Assembly (NCBI GenBank): GCA_020627705.1
Contig: JAHDGJ010000025.1
Coordinates: 1 to 35,195, forward strand
Source: Saprospiraceae bacterium
GTDB lineage: Bacteria > Bacteroidota > Bacteroidia > Chitinophagales > Saprospiraceae
Reading direction: 5' to 3'
DNA: 35,195 nucleotides
Of the stretch, positions 1 to 6,168 are shown piece by piece. A program made the position numbers and the translations under genes. The notes below the pieces were generated by a model. The model was not told where the DNA came from. It made no database searches and was given only the letters and a program-made list of their open reading frames with translations. How positions within the stretch are numbered: position 1 is the first letter of the stretch; each line of letters starts with the position of its first letter.

Positions 1-108
1 TATTTATTTAATTAAAATCAAGAAAATATAAAAACAATGAGTCTAATGAATCTTGAATTCTAACTAATTAATTGACAAATAGGATCATACGTTTTGTAAG
101 GATCAATT

Positions 109-382
109 GACTAGATGTCACTTTGAAGAGAGAGAAACAGCAATTTGGCAGGCAGGCCGAGCCATCAGGCGAGGGATTTTAATATTACTGATGTTTGTTA
201 AAGATGGCTGCCGGATTATCTGCGATGATCCTTTTGGTCTCCGAGATTAAAAAGAATCCCATGGCTATTCGCCAAGGTGCTTTTTATTAGGATTGTTCTA
301 AAAACTAAAGTTTCTCTCACATCCAAATAAGAAGCCCTTTAGCATATATGCCAAAGGGCTTCTTTCCCTTGTGATCCCGGCA
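109..382. repeat. 274-bp direct repeat, copy A
   Basis: This segment matches 553-826 along its whole 274 bases with about 14 substitutions by eye (roughly 95 percent) and no length change. Its right end is the last dozen bases of the minus-strand tRNA-Arg gene (gtgatcccggca), after which the similarity stops. So the tRNA 3' tip, its terminator and the flanking DNA were copied together. A hairpin (103-126) sits at its left edge. Confidence 0.9.
329..364. terminator. Copied terminator hairpin without its gene
   Basis: Two 12-base arms (329-340 and 353-364) are perfectly complementary around a GCATATATGC core, with one mismatch next to the core. It is the copy A equivalent of the tRNA-Arg terminator at 773-805. 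No complete gene feeds into it, so it may be a relic. It could still act as a bidirectional barrier. Confidence 0.5.
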
Positions 383-411
383 ATGAGTGAACGGTCCCAA
401 TATCATTGGGA

Positions 412-518
412 TTCAAATGATTAAATGTCACTTGGAAGTTAGAGAACCGATACCTCAGTATCGGGTGGGTGGGGAATCCTGCGGGATTATTTTCAATGAT
501 CCTTTTGGTCTCCGAGAT
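412..518. repeat. Third, shorter copy of the hairpin repeat
   Basis: This copy shares two blocks with copies A and B: a hairpin with stem GTCACTTGG and loop taaat (412-437), and the 20-base block ATCCTTTTGGTCTCCGAGAT at 499-518 (also at 228-247 and 672-691). The blocks are 72 bases apart here and 111 apart in the other two copies. The middle is unrelated and contains its own 7-bp stem-loop, CCGATAC-ctca-GTATCGG. Confidence 0.7.
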
Positions 519-545
519 GAACGAATGTTGCCGCGATTTGCGGTA

Positions 546-570
546 TCCAAGTGACTAGATGTCACTTGGA
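546..570. repeat. Perfect 10-bp inverted repeat
   Basis: TCCAAGTGAC, a five-base loop (tagat) and GTCACTTGGA form a perfect hairpin at the left edge of copy B. The equivalents at 103-126 and 412-437 keep the loop and the inner stem, with a bulge or mismatch further out. The conserved fold suggests a small structured element rather than chance. Confidence 0.7.
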
Positions 571-826
571 AGTGAGAGAACCAGCCATTCGGCAGGCAGG
601 CCGAGCCATCAGGCAAGGGGTTTTAATATTACTGATGTTGGTTAAAAATGGCTGCCGGATTATCTGCGATGATCCTTTTGGTCTCCGAGATTAAAAAGAA
701 TCCCATGGCTATTCGCCAAGGTGCTTTTTATTAGGATTGTTCTAAAAACTAAAGTTTTTCTCACATCCAAATAAAAAGCCCTTTGGCATATATGCCAAAG
801 AGCTTCTTTCCCTGGTGATCCCGGCA
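553..826. repeat. 274-bp direct repeat, copy B
   Basis: This is the partner of copy A (109-382), same length and orientation, offset by 444 bp. It overlaps the 3' end of the intact tRNA-Arg gene and includes that gene's terminator, so it is probably the parental copy. Confidence 0.9.
773..805 (-). terminator. Intrinsic terminator of tRNA-Arg
   Basis: Read on the minus strand, a 15-bp stem built on the palindrome GGCATATATGCC (one A/C mismatch at 780/801) is followed by a short U-run, from the A-run at 773-777. It starts about eight bases after the CCA end of the tRNA gene, as expected for a single-gene tRNA transcript. Confidence 0.8.
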
Positions 827-889
827 GGATTCGAACCTGCGGCCTGCTGATTAGAAGTCAGCTGCTCTATCCAGCTGAGCTACGAGACC
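813..889 (-). tRNA. trnR(ucu): tRNA-Arg, anticodon UCU
   Basis: The minus strand gives a complete 77-base cloverleaf with an encoded CCA end. The acceptor arm is GGTCTCG paired with CGGGATC, with two G-U pairs. The anticodon stem is GCTGA/TCAGC around the loop CTTCTAA, so the anticodon is TCT, reading AGA and AGG arginine codons. The T arm carries the usual GGTTCGAATCC. A TTG/TAnnTTTG promoter lies just upstream and a strong terminator just downstream, so it is probably a single-gene unit. The last dozen bases are duplicated at 371-382. Confidence 0.97.
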
Positions 890-908
890 ATTTTTCTAAA
901 TAGGAGCG

Positions 909-940
909 CAAATTTAAGCTATTCTAGCAATAATGTACAA
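909..940 (-). promoter_or_regulatory. Bacteroidota-type promoter for tRNA-Arg
   Basis: On the minus strand, TAAATTTG (plus-strand 909-916) matches the Bacteroidota -7 consensus TAnnTTTG exactly. A TTG (plus-strand 938-940) lies 21 bases upstream, where the -33 element is expected. Transcription would start roughly ten bases before the tRNA 5' end at 889. Confidence 0.7.
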
Positions 941-1048
941 GAAGAACTCCTTAGAATTATCAAAAATGAAGATTCTCAGTATGGCCATATGAAAAGTTTA
1001 ATTTTTAAGCATTAATCAATTCTTTGTAATTTTCTAGAAACCAATAAA

Positions 1049-1564
1049 ATGAAATACTTAAAGTACATCTTAGGCATAGTTTTACTTCTCATTATTCTCT
1101 TCTTTTTGAGGGGATTACTTACGCCCTCTATTTATTACGAAAGTGAAATAGAAATAAACAAACCCGCTTCTGAGGTATGGAAAATCATGTCAGATGAATC
1201 GAAGCTTCCAGAATGGATTGATGGTATCAAAAGAACAGAACATGTTAGCGGACCTTCAAATCAAGTAGGAGCAGTATCAAATATTTATTTCGATCAAAGA
1301 GGTAAAGAAGAGGTCATGCAAGAAACTATTAAAGAAATGGTTGAAAATCAAAGAATAGCCATGGATTTTACCATGGATTTTATGAATATGGAATATTCCA
1401 TGGATTTGAAAGAGACCAATGGTAAAACTCAAATATTATCGAAAACCAAAACCATGGGAAATGGCCTTTTTGCCAAATCAATGGTTTCTTGGATGAAAGG
1501 AACCATGAAAAATCAAGAAGATACCAATTTGGTTAAATTGAAAGGTCTGGTAGAAAGGAATTAA
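1049..1564 (+). CDS. SRPBCC-superfamily membrane-anchored protein
   Basis: The 171-residue product begins with one hydrophobic helix (about residues 5-22). It continues into a domain starting YESEIEINKPASEVWKIMSD, the opening strand and helix of the SRPBCC (START/polyketide-cyclase-like) ligand-binding fold. The later W-x-D-G-I and repeated MDF/MDM stretches suit the strands of that fold. These proteins usually bind hydrophobic ligands; no substrate can be inferred here. The helix would anchor the domain to the inner membrane, or it could be an uncleaved signal. The next gene starts 59 bases later on the same strand, so the two could be co-transcribed. The family call is fairly secure; the function is unknown. 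Confidence 0.75.
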   Translation: MKYLKYILGIVLLLIILFFLRGLLTPSIYYESEIEINKPASEVWKIMSDESKLPEWIDGIKRTEHVSGPSNQVGAVSNIYFDQRGKEEVMQETIKEMVENQRIAMDFTMDFMNMEYSMDLKETNGKTQILSKTKTMGNGLFAKSMVSWMKGTMKNQEDTNLVKLKGLVERN

Positions 1565-1623
1565 GGCTTATCCAACACTTTGCGTTAGATTATCAATGTT
1601 GGGTTAAAACATCCGATTTTCAA

Positions 1624-2553
1624 ATGGTTGATTTTGTGCATAAAATATTTTTAAATAAGAATCATTGGTTCGAGAACAAGGCAAATTATAAAATTACTCC
1701 TCGTTTAGATTTAATAATTGCTTTAGTATTTCTTCTGATTTTCACTTTCCAAAACTTTGGATTTGGACAGACATTCAAAGCCCAAGTTGTGGATAAGACT
1801 TCTCAAAGAGGGCTTTCCTATGCTCATATAGGGATTCTCAATTCATCAATAGGTACAGTTTCGGATGAAGAAGGATATTTTGAGTTGAACTTCACTGAGG
1901 CTCAACTCAGTGATTCTATTTGTATTTCATTTTTGGGTTATCAATCATTTGCTTTGGCTGTGGGAGAAACGGACAAATTCTATACTATTGAACTTCCGAA
2001 AGAAAGCCTAACTTTTGAAGAAGTGGTCATAAAGGATCAATGGTCAAGAGGTAAATTTAAAAAAACTAAAAAGCTCGGTAGAAAACGAGGTAGGAGTAAT
2101 TACAGTGGTTCTAGCTCCATTGGCTGGGGTGGGGAAATAGGAATAATTATTAGGGGTAAAAGAAAACTCAATCGAATCAAAGATGTCAATTTCAAGATCA
2201 TGCCCATTCAATGTGATAGCATTTTGTTTAGGATTAATGTTTATCAAATGGATCATGGTGTTCCAACCAATTCTTTGTTGCATTCTCAGATTTTTGTGAC
2301 AGGAAAAAGAGGTAATGATTGGATTAAAAAAGATGTTGAAGACCAGGACATATTTTTCAGACAAAATATTTTGGTTAGCCTTGAATCGGTAAAGGCATGG
2401 AGTCGTAATGGTCAGGCTTGTGGAGTTTTTTACAGCAATGGAGGTTTATACAATAGTCCGACGTTTTCAAAGGTTTCGAGTATGGCGGGGTGGGAGAAAG
2501 TAGATCATCCGAAGCTCACGCTTTATCTAAATATTGATCAATACAAGCAGTAA
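1624..2553 (+). CDS. Exported protein with carboxypeptidase-regulatory-like domain
   Basis: A hydrophobic stretch at about residues 28-47, ending FGFGQ, looks like a signal peptide preceded by an unusually long hydrophilic leader. No later ATG lies before the helix, so the start at 1624 is kept. Residues 51-137 form a CarboxypepD_reg-like (transthyretin-fold) domain, recognised by the phrase VVDKTSQRGLSYAHIGILNS, then GTVSDEEGYFEL and ISFLGYQ. This domain is common in Bacteroidota outer-membrane and secreted proteins. A basic linker (about 139-158) leads to a C-terminal beta-rich region of about 150 residues that I do not recognise. There is no T9SS sorting tail. The domain call is solid; the role is unknown. 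Confidence 0.7.
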   Translation: MVDFVHKIFLNKNHWFENKANYKITPRLDLIIALVFLLIFTFQNFGFGQTFKAQVVDKTSQRGLSYAHIGILNSSIGTVSDEEGYFELNFTEAQLSDSICISFLGYQSFALAVGETDKFYTIELPKESLTFEEVVIKDQWSRGKFKKTKKLGRKRGRSNYSGSSSIGWGGEIGIIIRGKRKLNRIKDVNFKIMPIQCDSILFRINVYQMDHGVPTNSLLHSQIFVTGKRGNDWIKKDVEDQDIFFRQNILVSLESVKAWSRNGQACGVFYSNGGLYNSPTFSKVSSMAGWEKVDHPKLTLYLNIDQYKQ

Positions 2554-2565
2554 GGTGAAACAAGA

Positions 2566-2652
2566 ATTGCGATAGGGATAGTAGTGTTACCCGCCTTTGG
2601 CGAGGTCGCGAACGGATAAGCCCGGCCCCGATGACCATCGGGGATCGCCCAA
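2566..2652. repeat. Structured intergenic GC-rich element
   Basis: This short island is markedly more GC-rich than its surroundings and full of nested inverted repeats. GCGAT at 2569-2573 pairs with ATCGC at 2644-2648. Inside lie CGCC-ttt-GGCG and an 8-bp hairpin CCCCGATG/CATCGGGG at 2626-2643. From memory, related elements containing GATAGGGATAG and AACGGATAAGCC recur between genes in Bacteroidota, but copy number was not checked. The ATG at 2631 lies inside the hairpin, which argues against it as a gene start. Confidence 0.55.
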
Positions 2653-2735
2653 ATAAAAGGATTAGGAATTGGCTTTACGTTTATTCGCTAATATTTGATA
2701 ACTTGAAGTCATTATCTTTCATTAAATCGAATGTT

Positions 2736-3251
2736 ATGTCATCTCTGCCTCCGGTTATCAATTTTAAAGAATGGATTGAAGAAAATCGACATTTGTTGAA
2801 ACCACCTGTTGGGAATAAGGCAATTTATAATGACGATTATATTGTTATGGTCGTAGGAGGCCCAAATTCTAGAAAAGATTATCATCTCAATCAGACGCCT
2901 GAATTTTTCTATCAAGTGGAAGGAGATATAGTCCTCAAAGTAATCGACAATGGGGAGCCAAAAGACATTCACATTAAGGAAGGTGAGGTGTTTTATTTGC
3001 CTTCCAATATTCCTCATTCGCCGCAAAGAGGCCCTAATACTGTAGGGCTTGTTATAGAACAGAAGCGCCCTGAAGGTGTGGATGATGGTTTGGCTTGGTT
3101 CTGTGAAAACTGTAATAATCGTATTTATGAAGAACCGTTCGAATTGAAGAATATTGAAAAAGACATGCCTGTAATTTTTGATCGATTTTATTCGAATGAA
3201 GAGCGTAGAACATGTGACAGCTGTGGGACTGTAATGGAACCACCTAAATAA
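2736..3251 (+). CDS. nbaC: 3-hydroxyanthranilate 3,4-dioxygenase
   Basis: This cupin dioxygenase opens the ring of 3-hydroxyanthranilate with O2, giving 2-amino-3-carboxymuconate semialdehyde (ACMS) in the kynurenine pathway. Starting at 2736 (MSSLPPVINF) the protein has 171 residues, the usual bacterial size. The open frame extends upstream to an ATG at 2631, but that extension has no family resemblance and runs through a hairpin. The catalytic iron ligands are His50, Glu56 and His94. Arg46, Arg98 and Glu109 match the substrate-binding residues of the Cupriavidus enzyme. Cys123, Cys126, Cys160 and Cys163 form the rubredoxin-like second metal site of the bacterial subgroup. The gene leads a unit with ACMS decarboxylase and kynureninase, so product and substrate pass between neighbours. 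Confidence 0.96.
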   Translation: MSSLPPVINFKEWIEENRHLLKPPVGNKAIYNDDYIVMVVGGPNSRKDYHLNQTPEFFYQVEGDIVLKVIDNGEPKDIHIKEGEVFYLPSNIPHSPQRGPNTVGLVIEQKRPEGVDDGLAWFCENCNNRIYEEPFELKNIEKDMPVIFDRFYSNEERRTCDSCGTVMEPPK

Positions 3252-3263
3252 CAAAAAGTCAGT

Positions 3264-4358
3264 ATCATCGAAATCCCTCAATTAAGAATCAATGGCCATT
3301 CGCATCTTCTGCCTTACCCAGAAGAAATTCCTGCGTATCTCAAAGAGAAAGAAATTTTTTGGATCGACGAGGATCGCAAACATATGCTTCAAAAAAATTG
3401 GAAACGTCCGGTCACGGATTCTAGTTTTTTTTTAAATGAAAAGTTAGAGTGGATGGACCGCAATAGGATCGATCATGCGGTGGTACTCAATCTTTCACAG
3501 TTGTACGGCAATGGTCTACGAATAAAGGATATGAAATATGCCCTTCGGTTTCAAAACGACTTTAATGCAAGAGTGCAGCATGACCATCCAACTAGATTTA
3601 CTTGCGGTTTTGTGGTGCATGCGGGTTTTATTGATGGGGCATGTTGGGAGATTGAGCGATGTGTGGAAGAATTGGGGATGCAAGTACTTTGCTTACCTAC
3701 GCATTACATGGATTCGGTAGGCACCTGGCGTTGTATTTTTGATCCTGAGACAGCGCCTATTTTTGAGATGGCCAACAAGTATAAATTGGCCGTAGAGGTA
3801 CATCCCTATGATGGAGAAAAATTCATTGCTTTAGAAAATACGGCTTGGCGTTTTCATTTGGTATGGATGCTGGCCCAGTGCGCTGATGCTTATCATTTTT
3901 ACACACTAAATGGGATGTTTGATCAATACCCAGACATGAGGGTATGCTTTGCACATGGAGGCCAATTGACTCAAGTCAATCACGGGCGGAGAGTGCAAGG
4001 TTTTGATGGACGCCCAGATTTATTTGAGGGAAAAGTTGCCCCTAAGATGGCAGTGGGACACCCCAATATTTATTTTGACACCTTGGTTCATGATAAATTA
4101 TCTCTCGAAGTCATGATCAAACGCCAAAAAGGTACTGACCAAATAATTATGGGTTTAGACGATCCATATCCATTGGGTGAAATGGAGAGTGAGCGACAGT
4201 CTTCGTATCCGGGAAAACTATTGGATCTTGCAGTTGATGAAGGTATTTTATCAGCACTACAACAAAACGACATCTGGTCCACTAATGTGATGAAGTGGTT
4301 AAACGGTGATTCGAACGAATCATTTCTATCTAGAATTTTAGCTAATGCCCATGCATAA
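3264..4358 (+). CDS. 2-amino-3-carboxymuconate-6-semialdehyde decarboxylase-like amidohydrolase
   Basis: This amidohydrolase-superfamily enzyme probably removes CO2 from ACMS, steering the pathway to 2-aminomuconate and away from quinolinate (called nbaD in Pseudomonas). Metal-site candidates are the N-terminal HSH (codons 3297 and 3303), His in EVHPYDG (3801), His in AHGG (3954) and Asp in GLDDPYPLG (4158). The first ATG is at 3384, after the HSH motif, so a protein starting there would lack an essential part of the site. The conserved sequence LRINGHSHLLPYPEEIP begins at 3282. From 3252 the frame is open to the preceding TAA and contains no ATG, GTG or TTG. I place the start tentatively at the ATC of 3264. 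A rare AUC start, readthrough of TAA 3249-3251 or a sequence error are all possible. The 3' end overlaps kynU by 14 bases. Confidence 0.88.
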   Translation: MIEIPQLRINGHSHLLPYPEEIPAYLKEKEIFWIDEDRKHMLQKNWKRPVTDSSFFLNEKLEWMDRNRIDHAVVLNLSQLYGNGLRIKDMKYALRFQNDFNARVQHDHPTRFTCGFVVHAGFIDGACWEIERCVEELGMQVLCLPTHYMDSVGTWRCIFDPETAPIFEMANKYKLAVEVHPYDGEKFIALENTAWRFHLVWMLAQCADAYHFYTLNGMFDQYPDMRVCFAHGGQLTQVNHGRRVQGFDGRPDLFEGKVAPKMAVGHPNIYFDTLVHDKLSLEVMIKRQKGTDQIIMGLDDPYPLGEMESERQSSYPGKLLDLAVDEGILSALQQNDIWSTNVMKWLNGDSNESFLSRILANAHA

Positions 4359-5622
4359 TTTTGATTTTGAAGCTAGCGCATCTTTTGCACGCTCTTTAGA
4401 TGCTGCTGACATATTGCGATCATATCGAGACCGTTTCTATTTGCCTATGAAAGAAGACGGTTCCCCCTTTATTTACCTCTGTGGTAATTCTTTAGGATTA
4501 CAACCTCGACAAACGAAATCTGCTATTGAGCAGGAGTTAGAAGATTGGAAAAACTTGGGTGTTGAAGGACATCTGCACGCCAAAAATCCTTGGTTGCCTT
4601 ACCATGAATTTTTGACTAACGCCATGGCAAAGGTGGTTGGAGCGAAACCTGAAGAGGTGGTGGTAATGAATACCCTGACTGCCAATTTGCATTTTATGAT
4701 GGTCTCTTTTTATAGACCTGAAGGAAAGCGGAAAAAGATTTTAATTGAAAGTGATGCTTTTCCTTCGGATAAGTATGCAGCAGAGTCACAGATTAAAATG
4801 CATGGCTTGAATCCAAAAGAATGTTTGATAGAACTTAAGCCAAGAGAAGGCGAAGTGTGTTTGCGTATGGAAGACATTCAACAATGCATTGAAGAGCAAG
4901 GAGAAGAAATTGCTTTAATCCTATTCGGGAATACCAATTACTACACTGGGCAATATTTTGATACCCATAAAATAACAACGTGGGGGCACGCTAAAGGGTG
5001 CAAAGTAGGATTTGATTGTGCGCATGCTGTGGGAAATATGGACCTACAATTACATGATTCGGGTTGTGATTTTGCCGTGTGGTGTAATTATAAGTACTTA
5101 AATGCCGGACCAGGAGGTATGGGTGGCGCTTTTGTGCATGAGAGGCATTTGGCGAATCCCGATATTATCAGATGCGAAGGGTGGTGGGGCCACAACAAAG
5201 AAACACGTTTTCAGATGCGAGATCCCTTTGATCCAATCCCAACTGTTGAGGCCTGGCAACTCAGTAATCCTCCCATATTTGCGATGGTATGCGTTTGGGC
5301 TTCTTTAAAAATATTTGAGGAGGTCGGAATGAAAAATTTAAGAGAAAAAGCGATTAGGCTCACTTCGTACTTAGAGTTTTTGGTGAACAGTATGGGCGAA
5401 GATGTGGTGCGAATCGTTACGCCTTCCGACCCAATGCAAAGAGGTTCTCAATTGTCCATTCAAGTGATCAATGCAGATCGTACGGTGTATGATAGAGTGA
5501 CCGAGGCTGGAGTCATTGCCGATTGGCGAGAGCCGGATGTTATACGCGTAGCACCAACTGCTTTGTATAATAGCTATGAAGATGTGTATAGGTTTTATGA
5601 GATTTTGCGGGAGAGTATTTGA
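4345..5622 (+). CDS. kynU: Kynureninase
   Basis: This PLP-dependent hydrolase cleaves kynurenine or 3-hydroxykynurenine to anthranilate or 3-hydroxyanthranilate plus alanine. Its product feeds the dioxygenase encoded two genes upstream. The length, 425 residues, is typical. FIYLCGNSLGLQP near residue 42 is the family's N-terminal signature. Asp224 and His227 in FDCAHAVGN sit where the cofactor ring nitrogen is held. Lys250 in CNYKYLNAGPGG is the Schiff-base lysine. WWGHN and DP-x-PTVEAWQLSNPP are further kynureninase signatures. The start (ATG 4345, or 4351 two codons later) overlaps the decarboxylase end, which implies translational coupling. Tryptophan dioxygenase and kynurenine monooxygenase are not in the window and must be elsewhere if the pathway is complete. 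Confidence 0.97.
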   Translation: MPMHNFDFEASASFARSLDAADILRSYRDRFYLPMKEDGSPFIYLCGNSLGLQPRQTKSAIEQELEDWKNLGVEGHLHAKNPWLPYHEFLTNAMAKVVGAKPEEVVVMNTLTANLHFMMVSFYRPEGKRKKILIESDAFPSDKYAAESQIKMHGLNPKECLIELKPREGEVCLRMEDIQQCIEEQGEEIALILFGNTNYYTGQYFDTHKITTWGHAKGCKVGFDCAHAVGNMDLQLHDSGCDFAVWCNYKYLNAGPGGMGGAFVHERHLANPDIIRCEGWWGHNKETRFQMRDPFDPIPTVEAWQLSNPPIFAMVCVWASLKIFEEVGMKNLREKAIRLTSYLEFLVNSMGEDVVRIVTPSDPMQRGSQLSIQVINADRTVYDRVTEAGVIADWREPDVIRVAPTALYNSYEDVYRFYEILRESI

Positions 5623-5695
5623 CCCATCCTAACCCTTCCCTAATTAGGGAAGGGAATGAATTTCGAATTTATTCGAAAGAAAGGGTAGGGTTTGA
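5623..5695. repeat. Palindromic repeat flanking DUF559 gene, left copy
   Basis: The repeat begins directly after the kynU stop codon. It holds a perfect 22-base palindrome (5633-5654, half-site CCCTTCCCTAA) followed by a second stem, TTTCGAA-ttta-TTCGAAA. The same order, orientation and near-identical bases recur at 6085-6155. The last ten codons and the stop of the minus-strand DUF559 gene lie inside it. Confidence 0.85.
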
Positions 5696-6052
5696 CAACT
5701 TGAAACTAATGTTTGCTATTACAGTTTCTAATCTTTTATTTATATCTGAATTAGTGAATCTGATAATTTCAAACTCTTGAGATTTTAATACTTCTTCTCT
5801 CCACTGGTCATATTTTTTTTGATGGTTATGAATTGGACCATCAATTTCAATGATAAGTTTAGCCTCGTGACAGTAAAAATCAACAATAAAAAAACCAATT
5901 GAATTATAATGTTGATGTTTGATTATAAACTGTCGATTAAATCGATATCCATTCAGTTTACGTTTTCTTATTTTCTCCCAGAGAATTTTTTCCTCATTGG
6001 TTTGATTTTTTCTTAAATGACGAGCAAATTGTAAGGCGTCTGAATACTTCAT
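5669..6052 (-). CDS. DUF559 endonuclease-like protein
   Basis: The 127-residue protein has the DUF559 layout, a small PD-(D/E)xK-type fold related to Vsr mismatch endonucleases. The N-terminal ARHLRKNQTNEEKILW is followed by a basic RFNRQ stretch. The core FFIVDFYCHEAKLIIEIDG has candidate metal-binding acids Asp58, Glu69 and Asp71, followed by a His-containing IHNH and a C-terminal IIRFTN. It is oriented opposite to kynU and sits between two direct copies of a palindromic repeat. Its final codons, PTLSFE and the stop, are encoded by the left copy. That suggests gene and repeats are an inserted unit rather than part of either neighbouring operon. Biochemical activity of this family is poorly established, so the nuclease role is inferred from the fold. 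Confidence 0.85.
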   Translation of the reverse strand: MKYSDALQFARHLRKNQTNEEKILWEKIRKRKLNGYRFNRQFIIKHQHYNSIGFFIVDFYCHEAKLIIEIDGPIHNHQKKYDQWREEVLKSQEFEIIRFTNSDINKRLETVIANISFKLSNPTLSFE

Positions 6053-6084
6053 TTTATTTTGAATACCTGTTTCTAGATATTTAA

Positions 6085-6155
6085 ACCCATCCCTAGCCCT
6101 TCCCTTAGCAAGGGAAGGGAATGAATTTCGGATTTATTCGAAATAAAGGAAAGGG
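6085..6155. repeat. Palindromic repeat flanking DUF559 gene, right copy
   Basis: This is a direct copy of the repeat at 5623-5695. The palindrome here has 10-bp arms, CCCTTCCCTT-agc-AAGGGAAGGG (6097-6119), followed by the shared ATGAATTTCG and a weaker ATTCGAAA stem. It lies between the DUF559 start and the end of the TonB-receptor gene. Confidence 0.85.
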
Positions 6156-6168
6156 TATAATACTCCCA

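Larger units (their letters stand above)
1..812. other. Non-coding block with duplicated segments
   Basis: I see no credible coding region in the first 812 bases. The block holds two long direct repeats (109-382 and 553-826), a shorter third relative (412-518), and the terminator of the tRNA gene that follows. Bases 1-108 are AT-rich with no recognisable motif. Confidence 0.7.

Noticed and set aside
228-247. TGGTCTC in the 20-base block as a decayed tRNA 5' end
   Set aside because: Only about seven bases match the tRNA-Arg start, and no cloverleaf can be traced after it.
109-889. attL/attR pair of an integrative element at tRNA-Arg
   Set aside because: The repeats include the tRNA 3' tip but are only 444 bp apart, and there is no integrase or cargo between them.
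1565-1623. CCAACA/TGTTGG inverted repeat as a terminator
   Set aside because: The stem is only 6 bp with a loop of about 20 bases and no T-run.
2631-2735. Longer start for the 3-hydroxyanthranilate dioxygenase at ATG 2631
   Set aside because: The extra 35 residues lie over a hairpin and do not fit the family; ATG 2736 gives the standard length and ligand numbering.
2739-3281. 180-codon open frame on the minus strand
   Set aside because: It is a shadow of the dioxygenase gene, with no recognisable protein features.
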